This document shows positions 7,464-14,385 of a stretch of DNA of 18,170 nucleotides, one piece after another. Position 1 is the stretch's first letter. Each line of letters opens with the position of its first letter. Under the pieces are notes generated by a model, which had not been told where the DNA came from, ran no database searches, and was given only the letters and a program-made list of their open reading frames with translations. The stretch is taken from the NCBI GenBank assembly GCA_023389055.1, contig JAEWFA010000029.1:1-18170 (forward strand). Direction: 5' to 3'. The translations under genes and the position numbers were made by a program. Origin of the DNA: Pseudomonadota bacterium (GTDB taxonomy: Bacteria > Pseudomonadota > Gammaproteobacteria > Burkholderiales > Burkholderiaceae_E).

Positions 7464-7691
7464 TCAGCGTCGGTCGCGATCCTTGCCGACCTCGTGACCG
7501 ACAACGCCGCCGACGACAGCCCCTCCGGCGGTTCCCAAGGGCCCACCGACCACCGCGTTGCCGGCGACTCCGCCGACAGCCGCCCCCACTGCGGTGCCCT
7601 TCTCGGCGCCCGACAGGCTGTCCCAGGTGGAGCATCCGGCCACCAGAGCGATGGACGATGCGACCAGGGCCGCTTGTGCGATTCGATGCAT
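7464..7691 (-). CDS. Glycine-zipper lipoprotein (OsmB-like)
   Basis: A 75-residue lipoprotein: signal peptide with lipobox ALVAGC (C20, Ser at +2, consistent with outer-membrane sorting), then a Gly/Ala/Val zipper at about 32-68 (repeated GxxxG, AVGG, GGVVGHEVG) and a short charged tail. OsmB-like and Rick_17kDa-type small lipoproteins have this layout and are linked to envelope or osmotic stress. The start at 7691 is preferred because GGAGAAAG lies just upstream and the signal peptide begins there; a start nine codons earlier would spoil the signal sequence. It follows the DUF1328 gene by 23 nt, so co-transcription is likely. The precise function is unknown. Confidence 0.85.
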   Translation of the reverse strand: MHRIAQAALVASSIALVAGCSTWDSLSGAEKGTAVGAAVGGVAGNAVVGGPLGTAGGAVVGGVVGHEVGKDRDRR

Positions 7692-7714
7692 GGTCTTTCT
7701 CCTATGGCTCGTAC

Positions 7715-7882
7715 TCATCGTGAACCGCGTATCAAGCCCAGCACGAGGCTGATCACGGCGACGATCAGAAACAGGAAGAACAGGATCTGCGCGATGCTCG
7801 ATGCGCCGGCAGCGATTCCGCCGAAACCGAACACCGCCGCGATCACGGCGATGACGAAGAAGACGAGTGCGTAATAGAGCAT
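7715..7882 (-). CDS. DUF1328 small membrane protein (YtjA-like)
   Basis: A 55-residue protein with two hydrophobic helices (about 3-20 and 31-50) around a GFGGIAAGASSIAQ loop, the hallmark of DUF1328/YtjA. The ATG at 7882 is preceded by AGGA with good spacing; a longer reading from 7915 would add an uncharacteristic polar leader. It lies 29 nt after the CsbD-like gene and 23 nt before the glycine-zipper lipoprotein gene. These small proteins commonly appear together in stress-related loci of Proteobacteria. The biochemical role is unknown. Confidence 0.9.
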   Translation of the reverse strand: MLYYALVFFVIAVIAAVFGFGGIAAGASSIAQILFFLFLIVAVISLVLGLIRGSR

Positions 7883-7911
7883 GTGGTCCTCCTGCGCAGG
7901 GATCTCGTGCC

Positions 7912-8145
7912 TCACGACGGACGGCGGTACTGCGTCGAGTCGTCGTCAGGCAGTCCCGACTCCCACGCCTTGATCTGGCTGTCGGCTTCGTCCTTGCTGT
8001 AGCCGTAGGCCTCCTGCAGTTTCCCGGCGAGCTGGTCGCGCTTGCCGGCGATCACATCAAGCTGGTCGTCGGTGAGCTTTCCCCACTTTTCGCGCGCCTT
8101 GCCGCGGAATTGCTTCCAATTGCCTTCAATTCGATCCCAGTTCAT
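7912..8145 (-). CDS. CsbD-family stress-response protein
   Basis: A 77-residue soluble, charged helical protein with the CsbD signature: MNWDRIEGNWKQFRGKAREK, then WGKLTDDQLDVIAGKRDQLAGKLQEAYG and a tail KDEADSQIKAW. The family (YjbJ in E. coli, CsbD in Bacillus) is induced by general stress and its molecular role is unsettled. The ATG at 8145 begins the conserved domain. Only a weak GGGG lies upstream. It is the first gene of the minus-strand CsbD-DUF1328-glycine zipper run. The 206 bp between this gene and the divergent BON gene contain no promoter I can defend. Confidence 0.9.
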   Translation of the reverse strand: MNWDRIEGNWKQFRGKAREKWGKLTDDQLDVIAGKRDQLAGKLQEAYGYSKDEADSQIKAWESGLPDDDSTQYRRPS

Positions 8146-8340
8146 GACTACCCCAGTTGGTTCGGACTTGCGTCGGTGCCAGCCGTTTCGCAACCCGCGT
8201 GCCCGAGCACGCGCACGATGACCGCTTCGTTTCTCGCTGCGCGAGCGCGGGCACGCTGCTTGCCAATCCGTCAGCGCGAGCGGGTCGCCGTCAGGGTCCG
8301 CGCACGCGCATCGGCACCCGCCGACTTTTCCACGCCCCCA

Positions 8341-8346
8341 AGGAGG
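8341..8346 (+). promoter_or_regulatory. Shine-Dalgarno deciding the BON-protein start
   Basis: A full AGGAGG lies 5 nt before the ATG at 8352. It rules out the longer open frame that begins near 8157. Confidence 0.85.
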
Positions 8347-8351
8347 CACGC

Positions 8352-8663
8352 ATGAAAGCAAGAACGCTAGGCGCCGCACTCGTCGCGGCAACGATCATCG
8401 GCGTAACCGGTTGCTCGGTAACCCGTGGTCAGCAGACGGCCGGCGAGTACGTCGACGACGCCCGCGTCACGACGGAAGTGAAGGCGAAGTTCGCCGGCGA
8501 TCCGACGGTCGCGGCCACCAGCATCGGCGTCGAGACGCTCAACGGCACGGTCCAGCTCACCGGCTTCGCGAAGTCACAGGCGGAGAAAGATCGCGCGGTG
8601 GCGCTGGCGCGCCAGGTAAAAGGCGTTCAGGCGGTCAAGAACGACATCATCGTTCGTCCGTAA
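8352..8663 (+). CDS. BON-domain lipoprotein
   Basis: A 103-residue exported protein. The signal peptide ends in IGVTGC (C21, Ser at +2, fitting outer-membrane sorting). One BON domain follows at about 35-102, with the typical DDARVTTEVKAKF start, VETLNGTVQLTGF centre and AVALARQVKGVQAVKNDI end. BON domains bind phospholipid surfaces, as in OsmY and DolP, and such proteins protect the envelope under stress. Divergent from the CsbD-DUF1328-glycine zipper run, matching its stress theme. The 3' end overlaps the convergent histidine kinase gene by 17 nt. The TAA stop sits in the loop of a small perfect hairpin. Confidence 0.93.
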   Translation: MKARTLGAALVAATIIGVTGCSVTRGQQTAGEYVDDARVTTEVKAKFAGDPTVAATSIGVETLNGTVQLTGFAKSQAEKDRAVALARQVKGVQAVKNDIIVRP

Positions 8664-11565
8664 CGGACGGCAGTCCCGAGGCGCAATCCTCACCGGATGC
8701 GAGGCCTTGCGCTTCGGGCGCGACTGCCACAATGGCCAGGCGATCGAGCATGCGCACCAGATGCTCGCTCGAAACCGGCTCGGCGAGATACGCGACGAAG
8801 CCGTGTTCGAGTGCACGGGCGCGCTCGGTGTCGTCTGCGTGCGCGGCGAGCGCGGCCATCGGAACTAAGCGATGCCGCCCCCGCTTGGCCTCCAGCGCGC
8901 GCACCAGGTCGTGCAAGCCGTAGCCGTCCACCGTCTCGCCGTGCAGATCGCAGAAGATCGCCGCGGGCCACCGGATGGCATCTCGTTCACCGAGCCATTC
9001 GAGCGCAGCCAGCGGATCGTCGAAGACGACGACCGCCAGGCTCCTGCTGCGCAATTGCGCAGCGAGCGCATCGCGCCGGGCTCGATCGCTTTCGATCACG
9101 AGCACCGATGCCGTATCGGCCAGCGCGACCGATTCGAAGAAGCCCAGCCAGGCCGGTGAATCGGCGGCCTGCCCGACCAGCACGGGAAGCTGCATCGTGA
9201 ACGTGGCACCCTCGCCCTTGCCTTCGCTGTGCACCGACACGTCGCCGCCATGCGCCTCTGCGATGTGCTTGACGAGCGCCAGTCCCAGGCCCAGCCCGGC
9301 CTTGCGAGTGCGGCCGCCGGATTCGCCCTGACGGAAACGATCGAAGACGAAGGGAAGCAACGTCGGTTCGATTCCGTCGCCGTCGTCCTCCACGCCGATC
9401 ACGATCCGCTGTCCGTCACGGTGCAATCGCACCGCGATGCGTCCGCCCGCCTTCGAGAACTTCACGGAGTTCACGAGAAGGTTCGAAATTGCCTGCTGCA
9501 ACCGCATCGCATCGCCGAGCACCTCGAGACGCGGTTCCGCGTGCAGCTCGATCGCGACGCCGCGCGCCCCGGCTTCCTGGCGCTGCGACTCGACGGCATC
9601 GCGTACGACGTGATCGATGCGCACCCGGCCCATTTCGAGCGCGAGTTTGCCCTGCTCGATGCGCGCCAGGTCGAGCAGATCGTCGATCAACCTGCTCTGA
9701 GCCTCTGCGTTGCGGCGAATGACCTGCGCAGCACGCTCGGCGTGTCCCGGCTTCGAGCCTGCACGCTCGAGCACCTGGAGCCAGCCGAGAATCGCATGCA
9801 GCGGCGTTCGCAGTTCGTGCGAGACGATCGCCAGGAATTGATCCTTGCTGGCATTCGCCGATTCCGCATCCATCCGGGCCGCGCGCTCGCGCTCGACCGC
9901 CTTGGCCGTCGCCATCGCAGCCGTGACGAGCAGCACGAGCTGGTGCACGATGACCTCGTCTTCGGGGACGAAGCCGGCGTCGATCGCGTGAAGCAGCACG
10001 AGCCGCCCTGACGGCGGCTCGTTTCCGACGCTGATCGGCACGATCATCGCATCGCCGCACCCTTCGGGCCAGGCGCGCGGATCGACCCTGGCCGATTCGA
10101 TTCGCACGCGCTCGATGCGCTCGGCGCAGTGCGACCAGTGGCGGCTCGCCTCGAGCAGCGCACGGCGATTCGCAAAGCTCATCGGGTCGGCGCTCGAAAC
10201 GGCGATGCGACGCGCGCCGATCACGTCGTCCCGAAGCAGAAGCGCGTGCCGGCATCTCACGAGTTGACGCGCGCGATCCGCGAGATGCTCGAGTCGCGCC
10301 TGGTCGTCGGGGAGCGCCGGAATCGCCAGCCCTGCGTCGGCCAGCGCCCGCAGCTGAGCGGCACGCGCCCGCTCGCGCTCGAGCGAAACGCTGCGTTCGC
10401 GCTCGACGCGCTGACGCTCGACGATCTCCTCGCGCAGTTGCAGGTTGCTCGCGGTGAGCTCCTCGGTTCGCTGTCGCACGCGCGAATCGAGCTCCTCGTT
10501 CGCGCGACGCAACGCCGCCGTCATCTCCTGCGCCAACCGGTGGGCACGATCGCGGGTCGTGGCCATCGACCACAGCACCGCCGACAGCAGCAACCCCAGC
10601 AGCGATACCGCGGCAGGGAGCAGCAATGGCGCACGCCCGGGCGGCGGCATTGCGCCGGAGACGCGGATCGCCTCGAGCGTCCAGCGACGATCGAGCGCGC
10701 GAACCGGTGCCCGAACCGCCGCGCTCCAGTCGCGCTCGGCGTTTGCGGGATCGGCGTCCTGGTAGAGCAGCGCATGGGGATCGCTGCTCGCCGTCTCGTA
10801 CAGGCGCAACCGCACCGACGGGTCGGCTCCGCGAAGGCTGCGCACGAGATCTACCGGCCGAAAAGGCACATAGACCCACCCCCGGATCGCCGCCCGACGG
10901 GCCACGACCGATTCGGGCGCGGTGCCGGTCGAATACACCGCGCGATACATCAGCACGCCGGCGCGTTGCTCGCCGCCGGCATCCTGGACCAGTCCTACCG
11001 CACGCGAAAGAGTGGTCTCGCCGGAATCGCGACTCGCGTGCATCGCCTCGCGGCGCTCGGAACTGCTGAGCATGTCGAAGCCCAGCACACGCGCATTGGC
11101 CGCGTTCAACGGCTCGATGTAGAGGATCGCGCTCGATTCGACGCGAGGGCCGGTGGGCCATACACGAAAGCCGTCGAGCCCCTCCGCGCGCACGTGACTC
11201 TCGAGGGCTCCGATCGACTCCGGAGGGACGATCGTGGCGAAAGCGATTCCCTGTACGCCCGGATACGTCGTGCCGAGGTCGAAGGCCTCCACGAAGGAGC
11301 GCCACTGCGCGCGCGTCGGCGCCTGCGTTGCGGCGAACAGCGACGCGCCGGCGCGCACAACGAGATCGTAGGCGACGATGCGTCGTTCGATGCGCGCCGC
11401 CATCGACTTGACGTACTCCAGCGTGCGCGCTTCGCTTTCCTGCCTGACGCGCGCCGTCTCACCGCGCCAGACGAGCAGGCCGACGCCCAGCCCGAGCAGC
11501 AGTACGAACACGGCAAGTGCCTTGCCGATCGCGCGCTCGGTGACCCGGTGCCAGAACTCGCCCAT
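8647..11565 (-). CDS. CHASE-domain hybrid sensor histidine kinase with degenerate receiver
   Basis: A 972-residue membrane kinase (numbering from the Met at 11565). TM1 is at about 16-33. A periplasmic CHASE-type sensor (about 50-290, with YPGVQGIAFATIVPP) is followed by TM2 (about 313-335), a coiled coil (338-405) and a GAF-like region (406-555). HisKA has H583 in VSHELRTPLHAILGW. HATPase has the N box around N695, G1 DDGDGIEP, F box FVFDRFRQ and G2 GLGLGL. The C-terminal receiver (about 820-945) keeps the acceptor D873 (FCDLHG), but the acid pair is reduced (E825-S826-D827), the Thr/Ser is Ala907 and the invariant Lys is Glu929. The kinase looks active and the receiver impaired. An ATG at 11640 would add 25 residues; 11565 is preferred because a TACAAT -10-like box (11631-11626) lies between the two. 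The 3' end overlaps the BON gene. The ligand is unknown. Confidence 0.92.
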   Translation of the reverse strand: MGEFWHRVTERAIGKALAVFVLLLGLGVGLLVWRGETARVRQESEARTLEYVKSMAARIERRIVAYDLVVRAGASLFAATQAPTRAQWRSFVEAFDLGTTYPGVQGIAFATIVPPESIGALESHVRAEGLDGFRVWPTGPRVESSAILYIEPLNAANARVLGFDMLSSSERREAMHASRDSGETTLSRAVGLVQDAGGEQRAGVLMYRAVYSTGTAPESVVARRAAIRGWVYVPFRPVDLVRSLRGADPSVRLRLYETASSDPHALLYQDADPANAERDWSAAVRAPVRALDRRWTLEAIRVSGAMPPPGRAPLLLPAAVSLLGLLLSAVLWSMATTRDRAHRLAQEMTAALRRANEELDSRVRQRTEELTASNLQLREEIVERQRVERERSVSLERERARAAQLRALADAGLAIPALPDDQARLEHLADRARQLVRCRHALLLRDDVIGARRIAVSSADPMSFANRRALLEASRHWSHCAERIERVRIESARVDPRAWPEGCGDAMIVPISVGNEPPSGRLVLLHAIDAGFVPEDEVIVHQLVLLVTAAMATAKAVERERAARMDAESANASKDQFLAIVSHELRTPLHAILGWLQVLERAGSKPGHAERAAQVIRRNAEAQSRLIDDLLDLARIEQGKLALEMGRVRIDHVVRDAVESQRQEAGARGVAIELHAEPRLEVLGDAMRLQQAISNLLVNSVKFSKAGGRIAVRLHRDGQRIVIGVEDDGDGIEPTLLPFVFDRFRQGESGGRTRKAGLGLGLALVKHIAEAHGGDVSVHSEGKGEGATFTMQLPVLVGQAADSPAWLGFFESVALADTASVLVIESDRARRDALAAQLRSRSLAVVVFDDPLAALEWLGERDAIRWPAAIFCDLHGETVDGYGLHDLVRALEAKRGRHRLVPMAALAAHADDTERARALEHGFVAYLAEPVSSEHLVRMLDRLAIVAVAPEAQGLASGEDCASGLPSVTDER
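8655..8669. other. Hairpin enclosing the BON-gene stop codon
   Basis: CGTCCG-TAA-CGGACG is a perfect 6-bp inverted repeat whose 3-nt loop is the TAA stop. There is no T-run on either side, so it is at best a partial terminator. It lies by the convergent overlap of two genes. Confidence 0.5.
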
Positions 11566-11660
11566 GCCGGGAGTCGTCCCCCCAAGAATGAAACGGGGCG
11601 CCGCCAACGCCCCCCGCTCCGGTCGATTGTACCTGCGCATCAGGCATCGGGATTGCTTCC

Positions 11661-11754
11661 GTGAAGTGCCCAGTCATGGGCACCATCCGCGAATGTCTCC
11701 TCCCCTGTCCGTTTCGACGGACTTCGTCCCCCGGTTCACCCGGGGGTTTTTTTT
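11661..11754 (+). ncRNA. Candidate small RNA or leader: three hairpins ending in a U8 terminator
   Basis: Three perfect hairpins follow one another on the plus strand: GTGCCC-AGTCAT-GGGCAC (11666-11683), GTCCGT-TTCG-ACGGAC with a stable UUCG tetraloop (11707-11722), and the terminator stem CCCCCGG-TTCAC-CCGGGGG (11728-11746) with eight T. Between the first two is a C-rich linker with CTCCTCCCC (11697-11705), complementary to Shine-Dalgarno sequences, as in the anti-SD sRNAs of some Proteobacteria. No protein-coding gene lies upstream on this strand, so the terminator needs another transcript to end. A weak TTGTAC (11627) could be a -35, but no good -10 is seen. It could instead be an attenuating leader of the receiver gene at 11794, or end antisense transcripts. 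Not matched to any RNA family I recognise. Confidence 0.5.
11728..11754 (+). terminator. Intrinsic terminator with no upstream gene on its strand
   Basis: 7-bp stem CCCCCGG/CCGGGGG with a 5-nt loop (TTCAC), followed by eight T (11747-11754). It ends 39 nt before the receiver start and points toward it, so it would stop transcripts entering that gene from upstream. Confidence 0.9.
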
Positions 11755-11793
11755 GGCGCAGAATGCCTTCTCCTTCCACCCGACTTCGCGCCG

Positions 11794-12180
11794 TTGACCA
11801 CCCCACCGATCCGCGTACTGATCGTCGACGACCACCCCGATGCGGCCGAGAGCCTCGCGATCGTGCTGTCGACGGAAGGCTTCGAGGTGCGCACCGACAA
11901 CGACGGAGGGCAGGCCTGGCGGACGATCGAGAGCTGGCGCCCCAGCGTCGCGCTGATCGACCTCGACCTGCCGACGATGGGCGGACTGGAACTCGCGCGC
12001 CGTGCGCGGGCACTGGCTTTCGGCGATCGGTTGCTGCTTGCTGCCGTTACGGGATACGGCCGCGACAGCGATCGCCGAACGTCGCAGCAGGCCGGCTTCG
12101 ACGCGCACCTGGTCAAGCCGGTCGAGCCGGACGAGGTGCTGCACTGGATCAACACCGCGCGCGTCAGTCGCGCGAAATGA
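11794..12180 (+). CDS. Single-domain response regulator (CheY-like receiver)
   Basis: A 128-residue stand-alone receiver with all catalytic residues: acid pair D12-D13 in VDDHPD, phospho-acceptor D56 in ALIDLDLP, T86 in AAVTGYG and K108 in LVKPVEP. There is no output domain, so it probably works by protein contact or as a phosphorelay intermediate. It is divergent from the CHASE hybrid kinase, whose own receiver is defective, which makes it a candidate partner (inference). The start is TTG at 11794: no in-frame ATG or GTG exists upstream or close enough downstream to keep the first strand. No Shine-Dalgarno is visible, and the intrinsic terminator ends 39 nt earlier, so its promoter must be very close or expression depends on read-through. 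The 3' end overlaps the convergent membrane-protein gene by 17 nt. Confidence 0.88.
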   Translation: MTTPPIRVLIVDDHPDAAESLAIVLSTEGFEVRTDNDGGQAWRTIESWRPSVALIDLDLPTMGGLELARRARALAFGDRLLLAAVTGYGRDSDRRTSQQAGFDAHLVKPVEPDEVLHWINTARVSRAK

Positions 12181-13324
12181 ACTCGCCGATCGTCGAGAGC
12201 GCCTCGATGTGATCGGCGCATATCTTCAGGACGACGAGCGTAGGGACGGCGATGAACAGCCCGCCCAGTCCCCATAGCCAGCCGCCGAACATCACGGTCA
12301 GGAAGGTCACGACCACGTTCAACTGCATGCGCCGACCGACCAGGATCGGCTGTACGAACTGCCCTTCAATCGTCGTAAGCACGAGAAATGCCAGCGGGAC
12401 CTGTGCGATCTGCCACCCGTCCAGGCTCACTGCGGCCGCCGCCGTCAACAGGACGAGGCTCGTCGCAGCGCCCAGGTAGGGGATGAAATTGAGCAGGCCG
12501 ACAACGACGCCCCAGAACGCCGGCGACGGCATCCCGATGTAGCCCATCACGAGCGCGGTTGCGACGGCCAGGCCCGTGTTGCTCATGGCCACGGTCGCGA
12601 AGTAGCGGCCGATCTCGCTCTGGATCGTCCGTGCGATACCGACGGCGACGCGCTTGTCCTGCATGGTCGGCAGCACGCGAACCAGCTTGCGCAGGAACAG
12701 ATCGTCGGCCGCGAGCAGGAAATACGCCAGGACGATCGTCGACACGATGCCCACGGCGATCGTCTGGAACTCGCTGAACGTAGTAAGGAGATCGCCCTTC
12801 TGGACGACGACCTCGCGCGGCTTCGCTTTTCCCTCCGGATCCGCGATCGCGCTGACGCGCTCCTGCGCACCCTGGATCTTGGACAGCGGCTGCTTGATGG
12901 CACGCACCTGGGCTTCGAGCTTGCGCCACTCGGGCGATCTCGGATTGAGCCACTGTTCGGCCGGGCCCGACAGCTGGAGCACGCCCGCGCTGACCACGGC
13001 GATCGACAGCGCCATCATGACGGCGGCACCGATCCACGAAGGCAGCCCGAACCGGTTCATCCAGGTTACCGCGGGGGCCAGCAGGAGCGTGAGGACGATC
13101 GCAAAGGCGACGGGCATCAGCAAAGCCTTGCCCGCCCATAACGCGGCCACGAGGGCAATCGTCGCCATCGCGCCAAGGGCCAGGCGCATCCCGATCGGCT
13201 CGGTCGGCTCGACTTCGACGACCAACGGCTCGTCGACGATCGCCGCGGAGTCTTCGCCGCGACCGGCCCCCGGCTGCGGGCCGAGAAGGGGTCCTGCACT
13301 CGCTGCGGAGGGATCGGAAGGCAT
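12164..13324 (-). CDS. AI-2E family transporter (PerM/YdiK-like membrane protein)
   Basis: A 386-residue polytopic inner-membrane protein of the AI-2E exporter (PF01594-type) family. A polar N-terminal extension of about 45 residues precedes paired helices at about 48-86 and 97-117. A periplasmic or cytoplasmic helical segment (120-180) follows, then helices at 187-206 and beyond. The family signatures are clear: NFIPYLG at 279-285 and EGQFVQPILVGRRMQLN (320-336), with a final FGGWLWGLGGLFIAVP helix. Members have been linked to AI-2 export, Na+/H+ antiport or unknown solutes, so the substrate cannot be named. The start is ATG at 13324 with only a poor ribosome site; Met46 is an alternative just before the first helix. 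Its last 17 nt overlap the convergent receiver gene. Confidence 0.92.
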   Translation of the reverse strand: MPSDPSAASAGPLLGPQPGAGRGEDSAAIVDEPLVVEVEPTEPIGMRLALGAMATIALVAALWAGKALLMPVAFAIVLTLLLAPAVTWMNRFGLPSWIGAAVMMALSIAVVSAGVLQLSGPAEQWLNPRSPEWRKLEAQVRAIKQPLSKIQGAQERVSAIADPEGKAKPREVVVQKGDLLTTFSEFQTIAVGIVSTIVLAYFLLAADDLFLRKLVRVLPTMQDKRVAVGIARTIQSEIGRYFATVAMSNTGLAVATALVMGYIGMPSPAFWGVVVGLLNFIPYLGAATSLVLLTAAAAVSLDGWQIAQVPLAFLVLTTIEGQFVQPILVGRRMQLNVVVTFLTVMFGGWLWGLGGLFIAVPTLVVLKICADHIEALSTIGEFISRD

Positions 13325-13424
13325 CGGAGGCGCTTAGCAAATGACGCACCCGAAGGCAGGAAAATTGGCGCGCTTGCACTTTGGGTTTAGGCTTCCGTAG
13401 CGGAGCTGGGCACGGCAATTGCTA

Positions 13425-13440
13425 GACTTCCGGACTTCCG
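13425..13440. repeat. Tandem 8-bp direct repeat upstream of the HisKA-receiver gene
   Basis: GACTTCCG occurs twice without a gap. It lies in the region between the divergent membrane-protein and HisKA-receiver genes, if the latter starts at ATG 13515. It could be a direct-repeat binding site; nothing else supports this. Confidence 0.4.
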
Positions 13441-13514
13441 CTCACGCCCGTGTGACCGGGAAAACGGACGCGCGCACGCGTCAACCATTGCGACCGAAAT
13501 CACAAGCTGAACCG

Positions 13515-14354
13515 ATGGCTGTACCAGCACGCGCCGCAACCAGAGACCGTTCCACCGCGCCAAGGCCGCTCGCTGCGCGCTCGCTGGAACCGTCCGACGA
13601 GGCCGAGCCGAAGGCAACCGCGGCCTTTCTCGCCGGCCTCGCGCACGATCTGCGAACACCGCTGAACGCGATGGTCGGTTGGCTGCATCTGCTGACGTCC
13701 GATACCGTTTCCGATGAACTGCGCCAGCGCGCGCTTGCCGGACTGCAGCGCGCCGTCGAGCAGCAACGCCGGGTCGTCTCGACGCTCGATTCGCCCGGCG
13801 ATTTTGCCGACGGCTATCGGCCGGGCGGCTGCGGTGCCGAAGCGCCCGGTCGCGCCGCTCGCCTCGCGCCGCTCGAAGACGAGGGGGCGCGCCTCCACCC
13901 GGCGCTCGGCGCCACGGGCCGGGCCGGTGACAGCGACGTTGCGTTGCCCGACGCAGGGACGCTGCGCGGTGTTTCCATTCTCGCCATCGACGACGATCCC
14001 GACGTCCTGCAGATGCTGCAATCGCTGCTCGAACACTCGGGCGCCGTAGTCGAGTCAACCACCTCGCCCGACGAGGCGCTTCGGAGGTATCCTTCGTGGG
14101 CATGCGGCGGGGGAGAGCGACTCGTTCTATCCGATCTGGCCATGCACGAGCGCGACGGCATTTCACTGATGCAGGCGGTACGCGCTCTCGAGCGGGAAAT
14201 GAATCTGCGCCGGATACCGGCGATCGCGCTGTCGGCGCATTTCCGCCCCGACACGCGTCGCGAAGCGTTCCAGGGCGGATTCGACCTCTTTCTCGCGAAG
14301 CCGATCGACCCCTCGGTGCTGCTGAACCACTTGAGAGCCATGCTCGATCGCTGA
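13515..14354 (+). CDS. HisKA-receiver protein lacking the ATPase domain
   Basis: A 279-residue signalling protein from ATG 13515. After a disordered N-terminus comes a HisKA dimerisation helix pair with H-box GLAHDLRTPLNAMVGWLHLL (His44) and its second helix (QRAVEQQRRVVSTLD). Only about 60 Gly/Ala/Arg-rich residues follow before a complete receiver (about 154-278) with acid cluster D159-D161, acceptor D207 (VLSDLAMHERDG), S240 (IALSAHF) and K262 (LAKPID). No N, G1, F or G2 box of a HATPase is present, and the gap is too short to hold one. It therefore cannot phosphorylate itself, but could be a phosphotransfer partner or a decoy dimer for a full kinase (inference). TTG 13419 and GTG 13452 are alternative starts; none has a good ribosome site. 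The next gene, a sigma54 activator, begins 31 nt downstream, so the two form an operon. Confidence 0.85.
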   Translation: MAVPARAATRDRSTAPRPLAARSLEPSDEAEPKATAAFLAGLAHDLRTPLNAMVGWLHLLTSDTVSDELRQRALAGLQRAVEQQRRVVSTLDSPGDFADGYRPGGCGAEAPGRAARLAPLEDEGARLHPALGATGRAGDSDVALPDAGTLRGVSILAIDDDPDVLQMLQSLLEHSGAVVESTTSPDEALRRYPSWACGGGERLVLSDLAMHERDGISLMQAVRALEREMNLRRIPAIALSAHFRPDTRREAFQGGFDLFLAKPIDPSVLLNHLRAMLDR

Positions 14355-14370
14355 AGATCGCAGCCATTGA

Positions 14371-14376
14371 GGGAGG
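14371..14376 (+). promoter_or_regulatory. Shine-Dalgarno deciding the TTG start of the sigma54 activator
   Basis: GGGAGG lies 9 nt before TTG 14386. An in-frame stop at 14368-14370 excludes any earlier start, and the receiver domain begins at the next residues, so TTG is secure. Confidence 0.8.
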
Positions 14377-14385
14377 ATCCGGGTC

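Noticed and set aside
8157..8351. Upstream extension of the BON lipoprotein
   Set aside because: The full AGGAGG and a proper lipoprotein signal peptide fix the start at 8352; the extension is Arg-rich and has no domain.
9207..9226. TGGCAC followed by CTTGCC inside the kinase gene
   Set aside because: The spacing is three bases too long, it is inside a coding region, and no gene lies downstream on that strand in reach.
11626..11654. Kinase promoter with TACAAT as -10
   Set aside because: The -10-like box is good, but no acceptable -35 exists at 16-18 bp, so it was used only as weak support for the start choice and not listed as a promoter.
11661..12212. 183-codon plus-strand frame starting near the triple hairpin
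   Set aside because: It overlaps the receiver gene in another frame, has no recognisable domain and crosses the terminator.
12164..13324. Evidence for quorum-sensing AI-2 export by the AI-2E-family protein
   Set aside because: The family name is historical and members move different solutes; no luxS or lsr gene is in the window.
13364..13377. TGGCGCGCTTGCA, resembling a sigma54 promoter upstream of the HisKA-receiver gene
   Set aside because: The GG and GC elements are three bases too close together, and sigma54 spacing is nearly invariant.
13880..14060. A frameshifted HATPase domain within the HisKA-receiver gene
   Set aside because: Only about 60 residues separate HisKA and receiver, too few for the domain, and no N, G1 or G2 box appears in the other frames.
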